From assembly GCA_036489025.1 (NCBI GenBank), contig DASXGN010000046.1, positions 1 through 64,000 of the forward strand: DNA of 64,000 bases, read 5' to 3'. Numbering within the stretch: the stretch's first letter is position 1; every line of letters starts with the position of its first letter. A program made the position numbers and the translations under genes. This document shows, piece by piece, positions 44,842-54,348 of the stretch. Under the pieces are notes generated by a model that had not been told where the DNA came from, searched no databases, and saw nothing but the letters and a program-made list of their open reading frames with translations. This DNA comes from Dryocola sp036489025. GTDB taxonomy: Bacteria; Pseudomonadota; Gammaproteobacteria; Enterobacterales; Enterobacteriaceae.

Positions 44842-47337
44842 ATGAAGCAATGTAAAAGAACTCTCTCCTGGTTAACGCTTTGCTCGCTGTTGCTCGCGCA
44901 AAAAAGTATCGCTGTGACCTTTAATACGGCCCTTCTGGCAGGGAAATCAGGCGAGTCGGATATGACTCGTTTTTATGACGATCGAGATATGCCCATTGGT
45001 GACCAGGAGATGGATGTTTACGTTAATAACAATTGGAAAGGTCGCTACACGCTGTTCTTTGGAGAAAAGAAAGCTGATACCCGCATAAATAAGAACGATG
45101 CGGGACTTCTGGGGCTCGATCTTTCTCAATTGCAATCCGGGGCTGATACCGGGGGAAGTTTTACCCTCGGCCAAATCATTCAGGGCGGCAGTGTGGACGT
45201 GGACACCAGCGTGCTAAGCGTCAGGCTAACTGTACCGCAGCGCTTTATTCAGCAAACGGAAGCCGGGTACGTCAGCCCCTCGCTCTGGGATGAGGGCGTA
45301 CCCGCGCTGATGCTTTCGTATAACACGACCTGGTACAAAACGATGTCGAAAAAGGCCGCCCATAGTACTGACGATGATATTTACGTCGGGCTGGATTCGG
45401 GCGTTAACCTTGCCGGATGGCAGTTTCGCGATAGCAGCACCTGGCGCCAGCGCTCGGGCGCTCAAGGAAAATGGCAAAATAATACGCGCTACGTACGCAA
45501 GCCGCTGGCGGCTATCAAGTCCAATTTGATGGGCGGGGACTTTTATACTTCAGGTACGCTGTTTGATTCCGTGCGCATGCGCGGTGTTTCGCTGACGTCT
45601 GATATGACCATGTACCCTAATTCTCAGCAGGGGTTTTCTCCGATTGTACACGGCGTGGCGCAGACGAATGCGCTAGTGAGCGTGATCCAGAACGGTACGG
45701 TTATCTGGCAGGAAAACGTCCCGCCGGGTCAGTTCACCCTCGACAACATTCAGCCCACCGGCTCTTCCGGCGATCTTTTGGTAGTGGTTCATGAGGCGGA
45801 TGGAAAAGAACAGTCCTTCACGGTACCTTTTTCCGCCGTGCCGGGCATGCTCAAGGAAGGCGTAGACAGATACAGCCTGACGGCGGGCAAAGTGAATCAG
45901 ACGGCGTCGCAATACAATCCGGCATTTGTGCAGGGAACCTACGAGCGAGGTTTGAGTAACCTTGTCACCGGCTATGCGGGAACAATTTTGAGCGACGACT
46001 ATCGCGCGTGGCTGCTGGGCTCAGGGTGGAACCTGCCGATTGGTGCTCTCTCAGTTGATGTGACGCACGCCGATACCCAACTGCAGTATAAAAAAGAGAG
46101 CGGGCAGAGTTTCCGTGTTGCTTACAGCAAGTTTATGGCTGTCACTGCCACAAATTTCACTCTGGCCGCCTATCGCTATTCGACCAAGGGGTATTACAGC
46201 TTTAGCGATGCTATTTACTCTCGCGAAGGATACCAGCGCTACATTGACTCGCTTAATGATAGCGATCCGCTGGGACCAGAACAGCCGCCTGCCGTCGATA
46301 TGAACACTTGGGATGCATTGCGATCGGCGCGTCCCAAAAATACCTTCACGCTAAGTCTTAACCAGCGTCTTGCCGATAATTGGGGCACCGTATTTTTTTC
46401 CGGCACGGAGCGTGACTACTGGAATCAGGCGACGAACAGCCGTGAATACCAGCTAGGCTATTCGAATATTTATAAGCGTATGAGCTACTCACTTTCCGCG
46501 AGCCGAATCCGCAATACCGACCGGGAGGTGGAGACCCGCTATTATCTCTCACTTAGCGTGCCGCTATCCCTCTTCGATAACCCTGCCTGGCTTAGCGCTG
46601 GCATGTCCTCTACCGGTTCGCACTATCAGCAAAGCAACGTCACGCTGAGCGGCAATGCGCTGGACTCTAATCGTCTTAGCTACGCTCTGTCGGGGAGCAA
46701 TCAGCAGGGTGGGCAGAATATGGCGAGTGCTAACGTTGCGTATCGTTCCACGTTCTCCACGCTGGGGGGTTCCTTCAGCGAATCGAGGGATTATCAGCAG
46801 GCTGGTTTGAGCGCGCGGGGCAGCCTGGTGGCAATTCCCTGGCACGTGCTGGCCTCAAACGAAATCGGTAACACGCTGATGGTGGTGGACGCACCGAAAG
46901 CGAAGGGCCTGATGGTGAATGGCGATAGCAGTATTGTCACTAACGACGACGGTCTGGCGCTGATCCCTTACGCCACGCCGTACCGTAAAAATACCGTCAC
47001 GCTATCTAGTACCGATGAGGCTTCCGGGGCCGAAGTGAAAGGTAACCTCGCCAACAGGGCTCCTTACGACGGGGCGGTAAACGTCATCCATTTTGATACA
47101 GACAGGCGTCAATCGTGGACGCTCCACGCCCGGAATCCACAGGGCAAAGCGCTGCCGTTCGGGGCTGAAGTTGTGGATGAAAATAATCAATCAGTCGGCT
47201 TTGTTGGGCAATCGAGCGTGCTGTACGTCAAGGCAGATGCGGCACCGATTCGGCTTAGCGTGCTGCTTAATGACGAGCGATGCACCATTACCAACCCTCC
47301 TCTGTCTCTTGATAGCCAACCCGGCGTCTGCCGATAA
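44842..47337 (+). CDS. Outer-membrane fimbrial usher
   Basis: 831 residues. Signal peptide 1-24 (SIA/VTF). N-terminal chaperone-binding domain (FNTALLAG, VDVYVNN-type MDVYVNNNWKGRY), a 24-strand barrel with inserted plug, and C-terminal domains with a final Cys pair (CTITNPP and GVCR). Typical length for ushers. 14 bp after the chaperone gene. Near-standard GC here, less AT-rich than the regulator pair. Confidence 0.94.
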   Translation: MKQCKRTLSWLTLCSLLLAQKSIAVTFNTALLAGKSGESDMTRFYDDRDMPIGDQEMDVYVNNNWKGRYTLFFGEKKADTRINKNDAGLLGLDLSQLQSGADTGGSFTLGQIIQGGSVDVDTSVLSVRLTVPQRFIQQTEAGYVSPSLWDEGVPALMLSYNTTWYKTMSKKAAHSTDDDIYVGLDSGVNLAGWQFRDSSTWRQRSGAQGKWQNNTRYVRKPLAAIKSNLMGGDFYTSGTLFDSVRMRGVSLTSDMTMYPNSQQGFSPIVHGVAQTNALVSVIQNGTVIWQENVPPGQFTLDNIQPTGSSGDLLVVVHEADGKEQSFTVPFSAVPGMLKEGVDRYSLTAGKVNQTASQYNPAFVQGTYERGLSNLVTGYAGTILSDDYRAWLLGSGWNLPIGALSVDVTHADTQLQYKKESGQSFRVAYSKFMAVTATNFTLAAYRYSTKGYYSFSDAIYSREGYQRYIDSLNDSDPLGPEQPPAVDMNTWDALRSARPKNTFTLSLNQRLADNWGTVFFSGTERDYWNQATNSREYQLGYSNIYKRMSYSLSASRIRNTDREVETRYYLSLSVPLSLFDNPAWLSAGMSSTGSHYQQSNVTLSGNALDSNRLSYALSGSNQQGGQNMASANVAYRSTFSTLGGSFSESRDYQQAGLSARGSLVAIPWHVLASNEIGNTLMVVDAPKAKGLMVNGDSSIVTNDDGLALIPYATPYRKNTVTLSSTDEASGAEVKGNLANRAPYDGAVNVIHFDTDRRQSWTLHARNPQGKALPFGAEVVDENNQSVGFVGQSSVLYVKADAAPIRLSVLLNDERCTITNPPLSLDSQPGVCR

Positions 47338-47349
47338 CAGGGATACAGT

Positions 47350-48414
47350 ATGTTCAAGTATGTCATGGCTTTACTTCTGGTGACCTTCACCAGCACGAGC
47401 TTCGCCCTCTGTCACAACAGCTCTATGGAGTATGGTGCGCCTATTAGCGTCGATCTTTCCGATAAGCTCAGCGCGGCCACGCCGGAATGGACGGGTTCGT
47501 TTAGCACTCAGTACAACGGATCTTTTAACTGTTCTACCGGCAACAGCCAGTTTGGCTATACCGCTGTGATTACCAGCAGTGATGAATACGCCACGATCCT
47601 TAGCTTTCAGAACGGTAAATATAACGTGCGCGCGGAGATTACCAATGAAGTTCCAAATAAAACGCTTGCTAACTGGGGCGGGCATATTGCTGCCGAGCTG
47701 AATGTACCGATGACCGTGCGTTTTTCGCTAGTTCAGCAGTCAGGCACAAATGTGCCAGGCAACAGCGCGACCCTGGATGACACTCTGTTTGTCACCGACT
47801 TGAGCGGCATGTCCATCATGGACATCATCAACTGGCCATTTCAACAGTTCTTAAAATTTGTGACCTGGCTGTTGAATGGCTTTCACTGGCCATACGATAG
47901 TCGCGATATGTTTGGGCAGCCGATGATCATTAAATATGCACCTAAATCAACCACGTGCAGCTTTAGTAACGCCGGGCTAACGGTGACTTTGCCGACGGTC
48001 GGCAGGAACCAAATTCTGAACGATAGCCGCCCGGGCTTTACCCCGTTCAACCTGAATATGCAGTGTGAGGGTCAGGCCGTCGGAGGAACGACCGATCGCG
48101 CAATAGATATGTTCCTTTCCAGTACTTCTCTGCTGGCAGCCGATCCGACCGTAATGACGGATAGCTCAGCGGGGGCGGCGCAGGGGGTTGGCCTGCGGCT
48201 GGTTAAGCGCGAGGCGGAGGATTCACCCGTCGTGCTTTCCACTTCCAGTACCAGCAAAGGTAATGCCACGTCGTTATATTACGTTGCTGCCGGCGGCGCT
48301 TTGGGACAGCAGCTTTCTATCCCGATGGGCGTTTATTACTATTCGTGGTCGCCTGAAAACCTTTCCCAGGGCACCGTTAACACCACGGCCACGCTTAATA
48401 TTATTTATCCGTAA
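47350..48414 (+). CDS. Two-domain fimbrial tip adhesin
   Basis: 354 residues, too long for a simple pilin. Signal peptide 1-19 (SFA/LCH). N-terminal receptor-binding-like domain about 20-195 with Cys21 and Cys61; C-terminal pilin domain about 198-354 with Cys203 and Cys239, ending NTTATLNIIYP. Between them, 153-182 is an unusual aromatic hydrophobic stretch (IINWPFQQFLKFVTWLLNG). Last gene of the operon, 12 bp after the usher. Receptor unknown; I recognise no named homologue. Confidence 0.82.
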   Translation: MFKYVMALLLVTFTSTSFALCHNSSMEYGAPISVDLSDKLSAATPEWTGSFSTQYNGSFNCSTGNSQFGYTAVITSSDEYATILSFQNGKYNVRAEITNEVPNKTLANWGGHIAAELNVPMTVRFSLVQQSGTNVPGNSATLDDTLFVTDLSGMSIMDIINWPFQQFLKFVTWLLNGFHWPYDSRDMFGQPMIIKYAPKSTTCSFSNAGLTVTLPTVGRNQILNDSRPGFTPFNLNMQCEGQAVGGTTDRAIDMFLSSTSLLAADPTVMTDSSAGAAQGVGLRLVKREAEDSPVVLSTSSTSKGNATSLYYVAAGGALGQQLSIPMGVYYYSWSPENLSQGTVNTTATLNIIYP

Positions 48415-48441
48415 CGCGGCTGATACCGTTTAAAAACAGCA

Positions 48442-48478
48442 AAAGGCCCGGCAGCGTTTAACTGACCGGGCCTTTAAT
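48442..48478. terminator. Bidirectional terminator between the fimbrial operon and mnmE
   Basis: AAAGGCCCGG (48442-48451) and CCGGGCCTTT (48466-48475), 10-bp stem with a 14-nt loop, T-rich after each arm. Confidence 0.85.
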
Positions 48479-48509
48479 TTATCTGCCTGCTGGATTAGTG
48501 ACCGCTAAC

Positions 48510-49874
48510 TTACTTACCGATGCAGAAGCTGGAGAAAATACGGCCCAGCAGGTCATCTGAGGTAAATTCCCCGGTGATTTCGCTCAGGCTTTGCTGGGAT
48601 AAACGCAGCTCTTCGGCCAGCAGTTCGCCAGCCCACGCGCCCAGCAGCTGCGCTTTGCCCTGTTGAAGATGGGTTGCAGCCTGCTCCAGCGCCTGAAGGT
48701 GGCGACGGCGAGCCAGGAAACCGCCTTCCATATTGGTTTCAAAGCCCATGCTCTGTTTTAGATGATCGCGCAGCACATCCACGCCTTCACCGGTACGGGC
48801 GGAGAGGCGAACAAGTGAGTGACCATTCACATCGCTAAGGCCCAGCGTCTCGCCTGTGACGTCTGCTTTGTTGCGCACGACTGTTATCGGCAGGTTCTTT
48901 GGCAGGCGGGCGATAAAGTCCGGCCAGATTGTCGCCGGGTCGGTGGCATCCGTGGTAGTACCGTCGACCATAAACAGCACGCGGTCGGCCTGTTCTATCT
49001 CATTCCATGCACGTTCGATGCCGATACGTTCAACTTCGTCACTTGCCTCGCGTAAACCGGCGGTATCGATAATATGCAGCGGCATACCGTCGATATGAAT
49101 ATGTTCGCGCAATACGTCGCGGGTTGTGCCAGCGATGTCCGTCACGATAGCGGCTTCTCGCCCGGCCAGTGCATTAAGCAGGCTGGATTTACCGGCGTTT
49201 GGACGCCCGGCAATCACCACCTTCATACCTTCACGCAGCAGGCTCCCCTGGCGCGCTTCGGCCCGCACGGCGTCCAGGTCGTCAATAACCTGGTTCAGCT
49301 GCGCCTCAATTTTGCCGTCTGAAAGGAAGTCGATTTCTTCATCAGGGAAATCAATGGCGGCCTCAACGTAAATACGCAGGTGCGTTAACGCTTCCACCAG
49401 ATGATTGACGCGGGCGGAAAATGCGCCCTGAAGCGAATTCAACGCTGAACGAGCGGCCTGTTCGGAGCTGGCGTCAATCAGGTCAGCAATGGCTTCTGCC
49501 TGCGCGAGATCCAGCTTATCGTTCAGGAAAGCGCGTTCAGAGAACTCGCCCGGCCGTGCGATACGTACGCCGGGGATCGCCAGAATGCGTTTTAGCAGCA
49601 GGTCGAGAATAACCGGGCCGCCGTGGCCCTGAAATTCAAGAACATCTTCGCCGGTAAAGGAGTTCGGGCCGGGAAACCACAGCGCGATGCCCTGGTCGAG
49701 CGTGCTGCCGTCAGCATCGCGAAACGGCAGGTAATCGGCGTAGCGCGGCTTGGGGAGTTTGCCCAGAATCGCCTGGGCGACATCGCGGGCAAGGAGGCCT
49801 GAGACGCGCAGGATCCCGACCCCACCACGTCCCGGCGGCGTCGCCTGGGCAACGATTGTCTCGTTATGGCTCAT
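48510..49874 (-). CDS. mnmE: tRNA modification GTPase MnmE (TrmE)
   Basis: 454 residues as in E. coli. Formyl-THF-binding N-terminal domain, helical domain with inserted G domain (GRPNAGKSSLLNAL, DIAGTTRD, DTAGLRE, NKAD) and the C-terminal CIGK motif. Works with MnmG, also in this window, on wobble U34. Preceded by a strong terminator after yidC, so it needs read-through or its own promoter. Confidence 0.98.
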   Translation of the reverse strand: MSHNETIVAQATPPGRGGVGILRVSGLLARDVAQAILGKLPKPRYADYLPFRDADGSTLDQGIALWFPGPNSFTGEDVLEFQGHGGPVILDLLLKRILAIPGVRIARPGEFSERAFLNDKLDLAQAEAIADLIDASSEQAARSALNSLQGAFSARVNHLVEALTHLRIYVEAAIDFPDEEIDFLSDGKIEAQLNQVIDDLDAVRAEARQGSLLREGMKVVIAGRPNAGKSSLLNALAGREAAIVTDIAGTTRDVLREHIHIDGMPLHIIDTAGLREASDEVERIGIERAWNEIEQADRVLFMVDGTTTDATDPATIWPDFIARLPKNLPITVVRNKADVTGETLGLSDVNGHSLVRLSARTGEGVDVLRDHLKQSMGFETNMEGGFLARRRHLQALEQAATHLQQGKAQLLGAWAGELLAEELRLSQQSLSEITGEFTSDDLLGRIFSSFCIGK

Positions 49875-49885
49875 AGTTTCTCTCT

Positions 49886-49916
49886 AAAAAAAGAAGGCGG
49901 TCAATTGACCGCCTTC
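49886..49916 (-). terminator. Intrinsic terminator between yidC and mnmE
   Basis: A perfect 24-bp palindrome (arms GAAGGCGGTCAA and TTGACCGCCTTC, 49893-49916) followed on the minus strand by seven T residues (49886-49892), ending 11 bp before the mnmE ATG. Confidence 0.85.
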
Positions 49917-49944
49917 CGTGTGCATTAACGTCATTTAATCGCTA

Positions 49945-51591
49945 TCAGGTCTTTTTCTTGTCGCGGCTGTGAAGGCCACGCTTTTCCAGACCGCGATAAA
50001 TCAGCTGCTGCTGAATGATGGTCACCAGGTTACTGACGATATAGTACAGCACCAGACCTGACGGGAACCACAGGAAGAACACCGTGAAGATGACCGGCAT
50101 AAAGGTCATGATCTTCTGCTGCATCGGGTCGGTCACTGTGGTCGGCGACATCTTCTGAATGAAGAACATCGTGATACCCATCAGGATCGGCAGGATGTAG
50201 TACGGGTCCTGTGCGGACAGATCGTGGATCCACAGGGCGAACGGCGCGTGGCGCAGCTCAACGGAACCCATCAGCATGTAGTACAAGGCCAGGAAGATTG
50301 GCATCTGGACAACCAGCGGCAGGCATCCGCCCAGCGGGTTAACCTTCTCTGCTTTATACAGCGCCATCATTTCCTGACTCTGACGCTGTTTGTCATCACC
50401 GATACGCTCACGCATCGCGGCCAGCTTCGGCTGCAGCATACGCATTTTCGCCATGGAGGTGTACTGCGCTTTAGTCAGCGGGTACATGATGCCACGAACG
50501 ATAAAGGTGATAACGATAATGGAGAAGCCCCAGTTACCGATGAAGCTGTGGATAAATTTCAGCAGTTTGAACAGCGGCTGAGAGATGAACCACAACCAAC
50601 CGTAATCCACCGTCAGGTCAAGGTGCGGAGCAACTGCCGCCATTTTGTCCTGAATTTCCGGGCCAACCCACAGGGTGCTGCCCAGCTGAGCGGTCTGGCC
50701 AGGCTGAACCAGCTGCGGTGCGGATTTATAACCAATCGCCGCCACATCGTTGTTCAGTTTGGTGGTATAGAAGTTGTTGGTGCCCTGATTGCGTGGAACC
50801 CAGGCCGTAGCAAAGTACTGCTGCAGCATAGCAACCCAGCCGTTGTTGGCGTTCACACTCAGGTTTTCACCGTCGGCGATTTTATCGAATTTGTATTTTT
50901 CGTATTTCGCATCTGGCGTGGAGTACGCCGCACCGCGGAAGGTATGCAGCGCAAAGTTGCTGCTACCGGTATCACGATGGGACGGTAAATTGATGGACTG
51001 CTTCAGCTGACCGAAGGTCGCCAGCTCCAGCGGTTTCTCACTGGTGTTCTTCACGTCGTAATCAACGCTCACCGCGAACTCGCCGCGTTTAAGCTTGAAG
51101 GACTTAGTGAAGACGTTACCCGCCGCGTCGGTATAAGTCATTGGGATGACCAGTTCGTTCTGGCCATCGGCCATGACGAAGGTATCGCTATCAACGTTGT
51201 ACAGAGGACGAGCACCGTTAGCCGGGTTATCCGGACCATCACGACCTGTCAAACCACTTTGCGCCTGATAAATAAATTCTGGCGTGGTTTCCAGTAACTG
51301 GAATGGCTCAGTGGATTTGAGTTCTTTCGGGTAGGTCAACAGCAGCGCCTGCTCAACATCACCACCACGGGTGTTGATAGAAAGCTCGAGTACGTCTGTT
51401 TTAACCGTGATGATTTTTCCCTGGCCACTGGCCGGCACGCCCTGGCTTGCGGCATTACCCGCTGCGGTGGTCGTAGTCTGCGTGGTCTGTTGCACCTGAG
51501 GTTGCGGAGCGTGGTCCTGCTCCCAGGCTTGCCAGATCATGAAAGACACGAACAACAAAGCGATGAGAAAGAGATTGCGTTGCGAATCCAT
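49945..51591 (-). CDS. yidC: Membrane protein insertase YidC
   Basis: 548 residues. N-terminal anchor (about 5-21), large periplasmic beta domain, then the conserved five-helix insertase core from about 345 (IIVITFIVRGIMYPLTKAQYTSMAKM). The positively charged groove Arg near 366 is retained. Inserts proteins alone or with SecYEG; the c subunit of the ATP synthase, encoded in this window, is a classic client. Starts 2 bp after yidD. Confidence 0.98.
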   Translation of the reverse strand: MDSQRNLFLIALLFVSFMIWQAWEQDHAPQPQVQQTTQTTTTAAGNAASQGVPASGQGKIITVKTDVLELSINTRGGDVEQALLLTYPKELKSTEPFQLLETTPEFIYQAQSGLTGRDGPDNPANGARPLYNVDSDTFVMADGQNELVIPMTYTDAAGNVFTKSFKLKRGEFAVSVDYDVKNTSEKPLELATFGQLKQSINLPSHRDTGSSNFALHTFRGAAYSTPDAKYEKYKFDKIADGENLSVNANNGWVAMLQQYFATAWVPRNQGTNNFYTTKLNNDVAAIGYKSAPQLVQPGQTAQLGSTLWVGPEIQDKMAAVAPHLDLTVDYGWLWFISQPLFKLLKFIHSFIGNWGFSIIVITFIVRGIMYPLTKAQYTSMAKMRMLQPKLAAMRERIGDDKQRQSQEMMALYKAEKVNPLGGCLPLVVQMPIFLALYYMLMGSVELRHAPFALWIHDLSAQDPYYILPILMGITMFFIQKMSPTTVTDPMQQKIMTFMPVIFTVFFLWFPSGLVLYYIVSNLVTIIQQQLIYRGLEKRGLHSRDKKKT

Positions 51592-51593
51592 CG

Positions 51594-51851
51594 TTAGTGT
51601 TCTCTGGTATCAATTGGTCCAGGTGGGACGGGATCGTCTCCACCGGGGTTTAAAGGATGGCATTTTAATACGCGTTTCACCGTCAACCAACTGCCTTTTA
51701 GCACTCCAAACCTGCGCAATGCCTCAATTCCGTAGTGAGAACAGGTCGGTGTGAAACGGCAGTGCGGCCCAAGAAGCGGGCTGATCAGGCGTTGATAGAC
51801 CTTTATCAGGCCTATCAGGAGCCGTGAGACAGGCGACAGTGACGGCGCCAT
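51594..51851 (-). CDS. yidD: Membrane protein insertion efficiency factor YidD
   Basis: 85 residues as in E. coli. Amphipathic N-terminus LLIGLIKVYQRLISPLLGPHCRF and the Cys-containing CRFTPTCSHYGIEALRRFG plus CHPLNPGGDDPVP motif of the DUF37 family. Associates with the inner membrane near YidC. Overlaps the 3' end of rnpA by 37 bp. Confidence 0.95.
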   Translation of the reverse strand: MAPSLSPVSRLLIGLIKVYQRLISPLLGPHCRFTPTCSHYGIEALRRFGVLKGSWLTVKRVLKCHPLNPGGDDPVPPGPIDTREH

Positions 51852-52174
51852 AATTTTTCCAATGCTTCCGATAAAGCCCGGTTGTCCAGGTCGCCCACGC
51901 CTTTCTTAGCCACTACCACGAAGTCCATTGCAGGCAATTCGTGCTGACGCAGACGAAAGCTTTCACGCGTCAGACGTTTAATCCGATTGCGTTCATGCGC
52001 GCGTTTGACGTTTTTCTTAGCGACGGTAAGACCGATGCGGGGATGCCCCAGCGAATTCAGGCGGCCGAGGATGGTGATTTGCGGCGTGCCAGCTCTTTGC
52101 GGCTGCTGGAAGACGAATGTGAAATGATTGGGAGTTAACAAGCGTAACTCCCTGGGAAAAGCTAGCTTAACCAC
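51815..52174 (-). CDS. rnpA: Ribonuclease P protein component
   Basis: 119 residues starting with GTG at 52174, as in E. coli. The RNR motif lies in AHERNRIKRLTRESFR, the site that binds RNase P RNA. Lies 17 bp after rpmH, with which it is co-transcribed. Confidence 0.97.
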   Translation of the reverse strand: MVKLAFPRELRLLTPNHFTFVFQQPQRAGTPQITILGRLNSLGHPRIGLTVAKKNVKRAHERNRIKRLTRESFRLRQHELPAMDFVVVAKKGVGDLDNRALSEALEKLWRRHCRLSHGS

Positions 52175-52191
52175 TCAGGGGTTAGCTTTTA

Positions 52192-52332
52192 TTACTTAGA
52201 AACGGTCAGACGAGAACGGCCTTTAGCACGACGACGTGCCAGAACCTGACGACCATTTTTAGTTGCCATACGAGCACGGAAGCCGTGTGAACGGTTGCGC
52301 TTCAGTACGGACGGTTGAAAAGTGCGTTTCAT
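52192..52332 (-). CDS. rpmH: 50S ribosomal protein L34
   Basis: 46 residues, read on the minus strand as MKRTFQPSVLKRNRSHGF and onward to RLTVSK. Extremely basic and identical or nearly so to E. coli L34. Lead gene of rpmH-rnpA-yidD-yidC-mnmE, divergent from dnaA. Short enough to be missed by length-limited gene finders. Confidence 0.98.
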   Translation of the reverse strand: MKRTFQPSVLKRNRSHGFRARMATKNGRQVLARRRAKGRSRLTVSK

Positions 52333-52958
52333 GGCGATTTCTACCTAAACTTGGATAAATTTCACTGGGTTAGCATAACATCCCGCAAAAAGTGCCGGAC
52401 TTACGCCTCAGTGTGGCTGATTAAAGAGGCCGGATTGTAATAATTGTACACTCCGGAGTCAATTCTCTTTCCTTAATTCCCGCGCCTGACTCCCTCTTCC
52501 GACCCCAAAAATGCTTAAGATCTGGCAAGGCAAACACAGTGACGATATGCGACGGGTGGGGAATTATACGGCGTCTCCATTAAAGCGCAAGGATCCGCGG
52601 GGATCTTCGTTAGATCTCTTGAGTCAGTTTTGTGCAGTGGTCAGTAAATTTTCCAATATAAGAGCGTTAACCAGGGCACGCCCGCCAGGATCGTTTACAC
52701 TTAAGCGGCTTTAAACTGCCCTGTGGATAAATCGGGAAGAAACTGTGAGAAACAGAAGATCTCTGCCGCGCTTTAGGCTATGATCCGCGGTCCCGATCGT
52801 GATCCAGAGTTGTTCACTTTAGGGGTAAACCGCAGATAGCGGTTCGCACGCTTCCCGTACCGGGATCCCTGCGGGGAGAGTCGGCGTGCGTCAACAATCA
52901 TGAATGTAAAACTTTCAGTCTTCGTCTTTTTATCGACTTTGTTCGAGTGGAGTCCGCC
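52333..52958. promoter_or_regulatory. rpmH-dnaA divergent promoter region
   Basis: 626 bp with no gene. It holds the rpmH promoters (minus) and the dnaA promoters (plus). A perfect DnaA box (TGTGGATAA, 52724-52732) allows DnaA autoregulation. TATGAT at 52779-52784 within TTTAGGCTATGATCCGCGG matches the E. coli dnaAp2 -10. Ten GATC sites lie between 52519 and 52867, so SeqA can sequester the promoter after replication. Confidence 0.88.
52724..52732 (-). promoter_or_regulatory. DnaA box in the dnaA promoter region
   Basis: TGTGGATAA, complement of the perfect TTATCCACA consensus, about 47 bp upstream of the proposed dnaAp2 -10. Confidence 0.9.
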
Positions 52959-54344
52959 GTGTCACTTTCGCTTTGGCAGCAGTGTCTTGCCCGATTGCAG
53001 GATGAGTTACCAGCCACAGAATTCAGTATGTGGATACGCCCCCTACAGGCGGAACTGAGCGATAACACGCTGGCCCTTTATGCGCCAAACCGTTTTGTGC
53101 TCGATTGGGTAAGGGATAAGTACCTCAATAATATCAATGGACTGCTTAACGATTTTTGCGGCAACGATGCCCCATTACTGCACTTTGAAGTCGGCAGTAA
53201 ACCGGTCAGCCAGAACCTGAACCAGCAGGCTGTAGCCACTGCCGCGCCTGCTCAAATTGCCCGTGTGGCCGCACCGATGCGCCCAAGCTGGGATAATCTC
53301 CCCGCTCCAGCGGAGCAGTCTTACCGTTCTAACGTTAACCTGAAGCACACTTTCGATAACTTCGTAGAAGGTAAATCCAACCAGCTGGCGCGCGCGGCGG
53401 CACGTCAGGTGGCCGACAACCCGGGCGGCGCGTACAACCCTCTCTTCCTTTATGGCGGAACTGGTTTAGGTAAAACTCACCTGTTACACGCGGTGGGTAA
53501 CGGAATTATAGCCCGTAAACCGAATGCTAAAGTGGTGTATATGCACTCCGAGCGCTTCGTTCAGGACATGGTAAAAGCCCTGCAAAACAACGCGATCGAA
53601 GAGTTTAAACGCTACTACCGCTCGGTGGATGCGCTGCTTATCGATGACATTCAGTTCTTTGCCAATAAAGAGCGCTCGCAGGAAGAATTCTTTCATACCT
53701 TCAACGCCCTGCTGGAAGGTAACCAACAGATCATTCTGACCTCGGATCGTTATCCTAAAGAGATCAACGGCGTTGAGGATCGTCTGAAATCCCGCTTCGG
53801 CTGGGGGCTGACCGTTGCGATCGAACCGCCGGAGTTAGAAACTCGCGTGGCGATCCTGATGAAGAAAGCCGACGAGAATGACATTCGCCTGCCGGGCGAA
53901 GTCGCCTTCTTTATTGCCAAGCGCCTTCGTTCCAACGTTCGCGAGCTGGAAGGCGCGCTGAACCGCGTGATCGCCAACGCCAACTTTACCGGCCGTGCGA
54001 TTACTATCGACTTCGTCCGTGAAGCGCTGCGCGATCTGCTGGCGCTTCAGGAGAAGCTCGTCACCATCGACAATATCCAAAAGACGGTGGCCGAGTACTA
54101 TAAAATTAAGGTCGCTGACCTGTTGTCTAAACGTCGTTCCCGCTCCGTTGCACGTCCGCGCCAGATGGCGATGGCGCTGGCAAAAGAGCTGACGAACCAT
54201 AGCCTGCCGGAAATCGGTGATGCATTTGGTGGCCGCGACCATACCACGGTGCTGCATGCCTGCCGTAAAATCGAGCAGCTACGTGAAGAAAGCCACGACA
54301 TCAAAGAAGATTTCTCCAACTTAATCAGAACATTATCTTCGTGA
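52959..54344 (+). CDS. dnaA: Chromosomal replication initiator DnaA
   Basis: 461 residues from GTG 52959 (MSLSLWQQCLARLQDE), behind TGGAG; a GTG at 52947 would add four residues. Domain I 1-80; domain II linker is about six residues shorter than in E. coli (467); AAA+ domain III with Walker A GGTGLGKT at 166-173, Walker B LLIDDIQF and the arginine finger region intact; domain IV ends with the DnaA-box-reading GGRDHTTVLHACRKI. Binds the boxes at oriC and in its own promoter. Confidence 0.98.
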   Translation: MSLSLWQQCLARLQDELPATEFSMWIRPLQAELSDNTLALYAPNRFVLDWVRDKYLNNINGLLNDFCGNDAPLLHFEVGSKPVSQNLNQQAVATAAPAQIARVAAPMRPSWDNLPAPAEQSYRSNVNLKHTFDNFVEGKSNQLARAAARQVADNPGGAYNPLFLYGGTGLGKTHLLHAVGNGIIARKPNAKVVYMHSERFVQDMVKALQNNAIEEFKRYYRSVDALLIDDIQFFANKERSQEEFFHTFNALLEGNQQIILTSDRYPKEINGVEDRLKSRFGWGLTVAIEPPELETRVAILMKKADENDIRLPGEVAFFIAKRLRSNVRELEGALNRVIANANFTGRAITIDFVREALRDLLALQEKLVTIDNIQKTVAEYYKIKVADLLSKRRSRSVARPRQMAMALAKELTNHSLPEIGDAFGGRDHTTVLHACRKIEQLREESHDIKEDFSNLIRTLSS

Positions 54345-54348
54345 CGCT

